DNA from: Lysobacterales bacterium CG_4_10_14_3_um_filter_64_11
GTDB taxonomy: Bacteria > Pseudomonadota > Gammaproteobacteria > Xanthomonadales > Xanthomonadaceae
NCBI GenBank assembly: GCA_002782905.1
Contig: PFJA01000264.1
Span: 1-17,649, forward strand
Length of the DNA: 17,649 bases
Direction: 5' to 3'
Shown: positions 14,211 to 17,649 of the stretch, one piece after another
Layout: the number at the start of each line of letters is the position of its first letter
Numbering within the stretch: the stretch's first letter is position 1
The notes under the pieces: generated by a model
Seen by the model: only the letters and a program-made list of their open reading frames with translations
What the model was told of the DNA's origin: nothing
Databases searched by the model: none
Program-made: the position numbers and the translations under genes

Positions 14211-14621
14211 ATGCAACGACGAGCCCGGGTGTTGTCGGTCGGCGCACAGGTAGTGACGGTGCGTTTGGAAGATAGCGCGTGCGAGGGATGCAGCAGTGGG
14301 TGCGGCGGGCGTTGCGATCTGTTCCGCAGCGATGAATGCAACCAGTTCACCTTGGTGTGCCGAGCGCAGGTGGTGCCAGGGCAGCTTGTCATGCTCACGG
14401 TTGGCGATCGGCAGTTGCGTACGGCCGCACTGCATGGCTATGGCCGTGCGCTTCTGGGTTTGCTGCTGGGCGCCGCTGCCGGTGCCGCGTTGGCGCACTG
14501 GTTGGAGGTGGCCGCCGACCCGCTGGTGCTGATCGGCTTGGTGCTGGGCGTGGCGGCCGCGTTGTGGCACACCCGTTCGCGTGCAGTTAATCCTTTGCTC
14601 ACACCGATTGCGGCAGACTAG
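14211..14621 (+). CDS. rseC: SoxR-reducing system / sigma-E positive regulator RseC (MucC)
   Basis: This 136-aa inner-membrane protein of the RseC/MucC family has a cysteine-rich N-terminal cytoplasmic part: C24, C27, C31, C35, plus C43 and C50, with a CEGCSSGCGGRC cluster. Two membrane segments follow at about 79-97 and 103-119. Family members modulate sigma-E activity and, in E. coli, help an Rsx-type complex reduce SoxR; the cysteines suggest redox chemistry or a cluster. It follows rseB by 8 bp and precedes mucD by 37 bp, in the usual order. No strong ribosome-binding site is visible, consistent with coupling to upstream translation. Confidence 0.92.
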   Translation: MQRRARVLSVGAQVVTVRLEDSACEGCSSGCGGRCDLFRSDECNQFTLVCRAQVVPGQLVMLTVGDRQLRTAALHGYGRALLGLLLGAAAGAALAHWLEVAADPLVLIGLVLGVAAALWHTRSRAVNPLLTPIAAD

Positions 14622-14658
14622 TCACATCTTGTGTCAACACATGGGCTGGCAAAGAACT

Positions 14659-16080
14659 ATGAAAACCGTTACCCAATTTGCGTTTGTTGCGATATTTGTG
14701 TTGCTTTCCAAGGTCTCCGGTGCGCAATCGACGTTGCCGGATTTCACCGAACTGGCAGAAAGAGCCAGTGCGGCGGTGGTCTCGATTGAAGCCACCCGCA
14801 CCGCATCCTCACAGCGGGCCGGCGCCGATGAAGCCGTTGATCCGCAAGACATGCCGGAGTTCTTTCGCCGTTTCTTCGGCCAGCCCGGCATGCCGCCGAT
14901 GGAGCCGCGTGATCAGGTTTCTTCGGGCTCGGGTTTCCTCATTTCCGGTGACGGCGAGGTGTTGACCAACCATCACGTGATCGATGGTGCCGATGAAGTG
15001 GTTGTGCGGCTGCCCGACCGCCGCGAATTCGAAGCCACCGTCATCGGCAGCGATGCGCAGGCCGACATCGCCTTGTTGCGCATCAAGGCCAAGGGATTAC
15101 CGTATCTAAAGGCGGGGTCGTCCAAGAACCTGCGTCCGGGGCAATGGGTGTTCGCGATCGGTTCGCCGTTTGGTTTTCTCGACAACACGGTGACGGTTGG
15201 CGTGGTCAGCGGTGTGGGCCGGCGCAGCATGGATGCCTCGCAGCAGTACACGCCATTCATCCAGACCGACGTGGCGATCAACCGCGGCAATTCCGGTGGT
15301 CCGTTGTTGAACACCGATGGCGAGGTGGTTGGTATCAATTCGCAGATATTCTCCAACTCCGGTGGCTACATGGGCGTGAGCTTTGCGATCCCCATCGAAG
15401 TTGCGACCAATACCGCCAAACAGTTGCGTGAGAGCGGCCATGTGCGCCGTGGCCAGCTGGGTGTCGCGATCCAGAATGTGGATCGCAAGTTTGCCAAGAC
15501 GCTCGGCCTGGATCGCAGTGTCGGCGCACTGGTCAGCTCGGTGACCCCGGGCAGTGCGGCCGAAAAGGCCGGGGTGAAGGTTGGCGATGTGATCCTGAGT
15601 TTCAATGGCATTGAAATACTGCAATCGTCCGACTTGCCGCCGATGGTGGGCAATACGGCGCCGGCCAGCAAGGTCAAGTTGCGGGTGTTGCGCGACGGCA
15701 AGGAGCGCGAGCTGAACGCGGTGCTGGGTGAGGTGCCCAGTGATCAGTCCAGCGCCAGTACCGGCGCTGGTGGCGGCGACAAGGCCAGCGCTGGTGTGCT
15801 GGGCTTGGTGGTGCAGACACCGTCGGCCGAAGAGCGCGAGCAGTTGGGTCTTGCCGCCAACGAGGGCGTGCTGATTGCGCGGGTCGTTGGCGATGCCGCG
15901 CGGCGGGCGGGCCTGCGCGAAGGCGATGTCATATTGCGGGTCGGTCGCACCGCCGTTGCCAGCGCCAAGGCATTTTCCGACGCGATTGCCGAAGCTGGCG
16001 ACAGCGAAGCGGTGATGCTGCTGGTGCGCCGCGGCGAGCAAACCCAGTTCGTCGCCATTGCGCCGCGCAAGGCGGAGTGA
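14659..16080 (+). CDS. mucD: Periplasmic serine protease MucD (DegP/HtrA family)
   Basis: This 473-aa Do-type protease/chaperone degrades misfolded envelope proteins. It has an N-terminal signal peptide (hydrophobic residues 7-18, ending SGA-QS), a trypsin-like domain with triad H106 (NHHVID), D136 (ADIALL) and S212 (GNSGGP), and two PDZ domains (about 275-365 and 380-470). Spacing of the triad is almost that of E. coli DegP (105/135/210). The start at ATG 14659 gives a proper signal peptide; ATG 14641 in the same frame is less likely. It ends the rpoE operon as in Pseudomonas algU-mucABCD, and a GC-rich hairpin follows the stop. As part of the operon it should be induced by sigma-E. Confidence 0.94.
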   Translation: MKTVTQFAFVAIFVLLSKVSGAQSTLPDFTELAERASAAVVSIEATRTASSQRAGADEAVDPQDMPEFFRRFFGQPGMPPMEPRDQVSSGSGFLISGDGEVLTNHHVIDGADEVVVRLPDRREFEATVIGSDAQADIALLRIKAKGLPYLKAGSSKNLRPGQWVFAIGSPFGFLDNTVTVGVVSGVGRRSMDASQQYTPFIQTDVAINRGNSGGPLLNTDGEVVGINSQIFSNSGGYMGVSFAIPIEVATNTAKQLRESGHVRRGQLGVAIQNVDRKFAKTLGLDRSVGALVSSVTPGSAAEKAGVKVGDVILSFNGIEILQSSDLPPMVGNTAPASKVKLRVLRDGKERELNAVLGEVPSDQSSASTGAGGGDKASAGVLGLVVQTPSAEEREQLGLAANEGVLIARVVGDAARRAGLREGDVILRVGRTAVASAKAFSDAIAEAGDSEAVMLLVRRGEQTQFVAIAPRKAE

Positions 16081-16102
16081 CGCGAATCGATGGCGCTCCC
16101 GA

Positions 16103-16124
16103 CCCGACCCGTTCGCGGGTCGGG
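16103..16124 (+). terminator. GC-rich hairpin after mucD, possible terminator
   Basis: A perfect 9-bp stem, CCCGACCCG / CGGGTCGGG, encloses loop TTCG (16112-16115) and begins 22 bp after the mucD stop. The stable UUCG-type loop is typical of bacterial terminators, but there is no T-run after it, so termination may be inefficient or Rho-assisted. Confidence 0.6.
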
Positions 16125-16434
16125 GAAGCGGCTCGCGACAGAACGCGCAGCGCCCTATCGCGATGCGTCAATTGTCCAGTCTTCGCGGTGAAGATCGGCA
16201 ACCTGACCGAAGGCGCCGTCGATGTCGCAACGAACTCGTTTTCAGAACAGGCTGCTAGCTCGTCCAACAAACGGACCAGAGCGTGGTTGCGCACGATTTA
16301 ATCTTGTATCACTGCTTTGCGCGCATCTTGGCTGGCCACACGCGAAGCGCGCAGTGCTCGGCCGCATGCGTAAAGTCGGGACTCTCGCGTTTCGTGTGGA
16401 AGCGACCGCTTGACGGGCGGGCTCGTGTTGGGGA
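16125..16434. other. Non-coding, probably decayed DNA between mucD and the multicopper oxidase relic
   Basis: No gene is supported here; open frames are short, low-quality and lack ribosome-binding sites. An 11-bp sequence CAGGCTGCTAG (16248-16258) is the exact reverse complement of the first 11 bases of the left inverted-repeat arm at the folE2 end (3342-3352), possibly a shared mobile-element terminus. No other structure was identified. Confidence 0.4.
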
Positions 16435-16437
16435 TTG

Positions 16438-17049
16438 ATGGTAGCCCCTCCATTATATTGCGAGCGAGCGATGATCGATCCGATGCTCGAACATCCCGGG
16501 GCGGTGCCGGTTGGAGAAGCGCTTGATCTGATACAAATCCGTGTCGCTGTCGCGGGAAGGACGAAGTCGAGGCGGCTGCGGGATCGCCTCAGCCATTTGC
16601 CGCCGTTGGATGAAAAAGGCGCTGTAGCGGTACGCGAGTTCAAGCTGTGGGTACGTGACGATGGCCGCTGGCTGATCAACGACTGGAACTTTCATCGATG
16701 CGGTCACGACGCCGTGTTCACCGCCAAGCGTGGTAGCAAGGAAGTGTGGGAGTTCAACAATGCGATGCGCAGCATGCCCAACGCCATGCATGCGCATGGC
16801 GTGCTGTTCCGTGTGCTGGAACGCAGGGGCTCGCCGAAGCAGATTCGCAAACTCGTCGTTGCCAGTGGCGGGCGTACCGCCCAGGACATGGGTTTGCTCG
16901 ACACTATCCTGGTGTGGCCGGGCGAAACGGTGCGTGCGCTGGTTGGCTTCGCCTAACCATTTGCCGGTGTCCAACGCGACATGCTTCACTGCCACAATCT
17001 GGAGCACGAGGACCAAGGGATGATGGTGACGTTTGCGGTCTCCGATTGA
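16438..17049 (+). pseudogene. C-terminal remnant of a multicopper oxidase, interrupted by an in-frame stop
   Basis: One continuous reading frame encodes the last domain of a multicopper oxidase. Recognisable parts are WLINDWNF, KEVWEFNNAM, then MPNAMHAHG (16774-16800), DTILVWPGETVRALVGFA, then TAA at 16954-16956. The same frame resumes with PFAGVQRDMLHCHNLEHEDQ, GMM and a final TGA at 17047-17049. The HCHNLEH motif holds the type-1/type-3 copper ligands, so the stop removes them. In addition the usual HPxHxHG is NAMHAHG here, with the type-1 histidine and the proline lost. The two N-terminal cupredoxin domains are absent. The frame begins near ATG 16438 without a signal peptide. Intact members oxidise metals or phenols in the periplasm. 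It lies between mucD and lepA, which are neighbours in related genomes. Decay is seen directly; the ancestral function is inferred. Confidence 0.85.
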
Positions 17050-17148
17050 GGTGCGTTGGCGGAAGCGCCTGGAGGCATTTTCGTCGCGACGCTCGGGTTG
17101 CGTCGGGTCAGACGCTTGCTGCTGACCTGCGCTGACCGCAAAATGTGC

Positions 17149-17154
17149 GACAAT
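17149..17154 (+). promoter_or_regulatory. Candidate -10 element for lepA
   Basis: GACAAT lies 47 bp before the lepA start, with TGTGC just upstream. The best -35-like hexamer, CTGACC (17122-17127), is 21 bp away, which is too far, so the promoter is weakly supported. A separate promoter would be useful, since decayed DNA separates lepA from the rpoE-mucD operon. Confidence 0.3.
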
Positions 17155-17201
17155 CAGCAGCTTTACCTCCATTCCAACGGCTGGCCCGACCGGCCGAATC
17201 T

Positions 17202-17649
17202 ATGCAACACATCCGCAATTTTTCGATCATCGCGCATATTGACCACGGCAAGTCCACGCTTGCCGATCGCATCATCCAGCTTTGCGGTGGCCTTCAGGAC
17301 CGCGAGATGGAGGCGCAGGTGCTCGACTCCAACCCGATCGAGCGCGAGCGCGGCATCACCATCAAGGCGCAGTCGGTGTCGTTGCCGTACACGGCGCGCG
17401 ATGGTCAGGTGTACCAGCTCAATTTCATCGACACGCCCGGACACGTGGATTTCAGCTATGAAGTGAGCCGCTCACTGGCGGCTTGCGAAGGTGCGTTGCT
17501 GGTGGTGGACGCGGCGCAGGGTGTGGAAGCGCAGTCGGTGGCGAATTGCTACACCGCCGTCGAGCAGGGGCTGGAGGTGGTGCCGGTGATCAACAAGATC
17601 GACCTGCCCACCGCCGATGTCGAAAAGGTCAAGGGCGAAATCGAGGCGG
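17202..17649 (+). CDS. lepA: Elongation factor 4 (LepA), 5' part only
   Basis: The first 149 codons of a translational GTPase are present; the gene runs off the window (full length is about 600 aa). GTPase motifs are intact: G1 AHIDHGKST (residues 11-19), G2 in ERGITIKAQSV, G3 DTPGH, and G4 NKID. The opening MQHIRNFSIIAHIDHGKSTL is characteristic of LepA rather than EF-G or BipA. EF4 promotes back-translocation of stalled ribosomes, affecting initiation and biogenesis. In Pseudomonas and related bacteria lepA follows mucD and precedes lepB (signal peptidase). Here about 1.1 kb of decayed sequence intervenes. No clear Shine-Dalgarno sequence precedes the ATG. Confidence 0.96.
   Translation, partial: MQHIRNFSIIAHIDHGKSTLADRIIQLCGGLQDREMEAQVLDSNPIERERGITIKAQSVSLPYTARDGQVYQLNFIDTPGHVDFSYEVSRSLAACEGALLVVDAAQGVEAQSVANCYTAVEQGLEVVPVINKIDLPTADVEKVKGEIEA

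Overview
The window is about 17.6 kb of high-GC chromosomal DNA, densely packed with genes. It most resembles a gammaproteobacterium of the Xanthomonadales (Lysobacterales) type. The evidence is a ubiG-phosphatase-phytoene-synthase-like cluster followed by folE2, a DksA with a long Lys/Ala-rich N-terminal extension, and an rpoE-rseA-rseB-rseC-mucD block leading to lepA. This placement is inferred from gene content and order; there is no rRNA or other direct taxonomic marker. No rRNA, tRNA, CRISPR array or prophage is visible.

Left part (1-3345, + strand): ubiG (ubiquinone O-methylation) overlaps a HAD phosphatase of the Gph/MupP type, which overlaps a degenerate squalene/phytoene-synthase-like protein; these three look like one operon. 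folE2 (zinc-independent GTP cyclohydrolase IB) follows after a gap of about 200 bp. Its stop codon lies inside one arm of a 15-bp imperfect inverted-repeat pair bounding 166 bp that look like a small mobile-element remnant.

Middle part (3621-9807): yidD and an M23 metallopeptidase gene share a 4-nt overlap on the minus strand. A dksA-type gene on the plus strand has a good sigma70-like promoter overlapped by a 12-bp twin direct repeat. Its product has a lysine-rich tail carrying six copies of a 7-residue repeat, and only one of the four usual zinc-binding cysteines. A strong terminator separates it from a convergent periplasmic solute-binding protein gene. Divergent from that gene is a neurotransmitter:sodium symporter (NSS) gene, apparently preceded by a 24-codon leader ORF, then a 2-oxoglutarate/Fe(II) oxygenase of the isopenicillin-N-synthase family.

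Right part (9827-17649): a FadB-type fatty-acid oxidation multienzyme lies on the minus strand, convergent with the oxygenase and divergent from the envelope-stress operon rpoE-rseA-rseB-rseC-mucD. A sigma-E-like promoter and a large imperfect palindrome lie in the divergent gap. Between mucD and lepA (5' end only, cut by the window) sits about 1.1 kb of decayed DNA. It contains the C-terminal remnant of a multicopper oxidase, with an in-frame stop just before its HCH copper motif and a missing type-1 copper ligand.

Most genes are housekeeping. The points most worth a second look are the multicopper oxidase relic in the mucD-lepA gap, the nearly cysteine-less repeat-tailed DksA, the element abutting folE2, and the leader ORF and neighbourhood of the NSS transporter.
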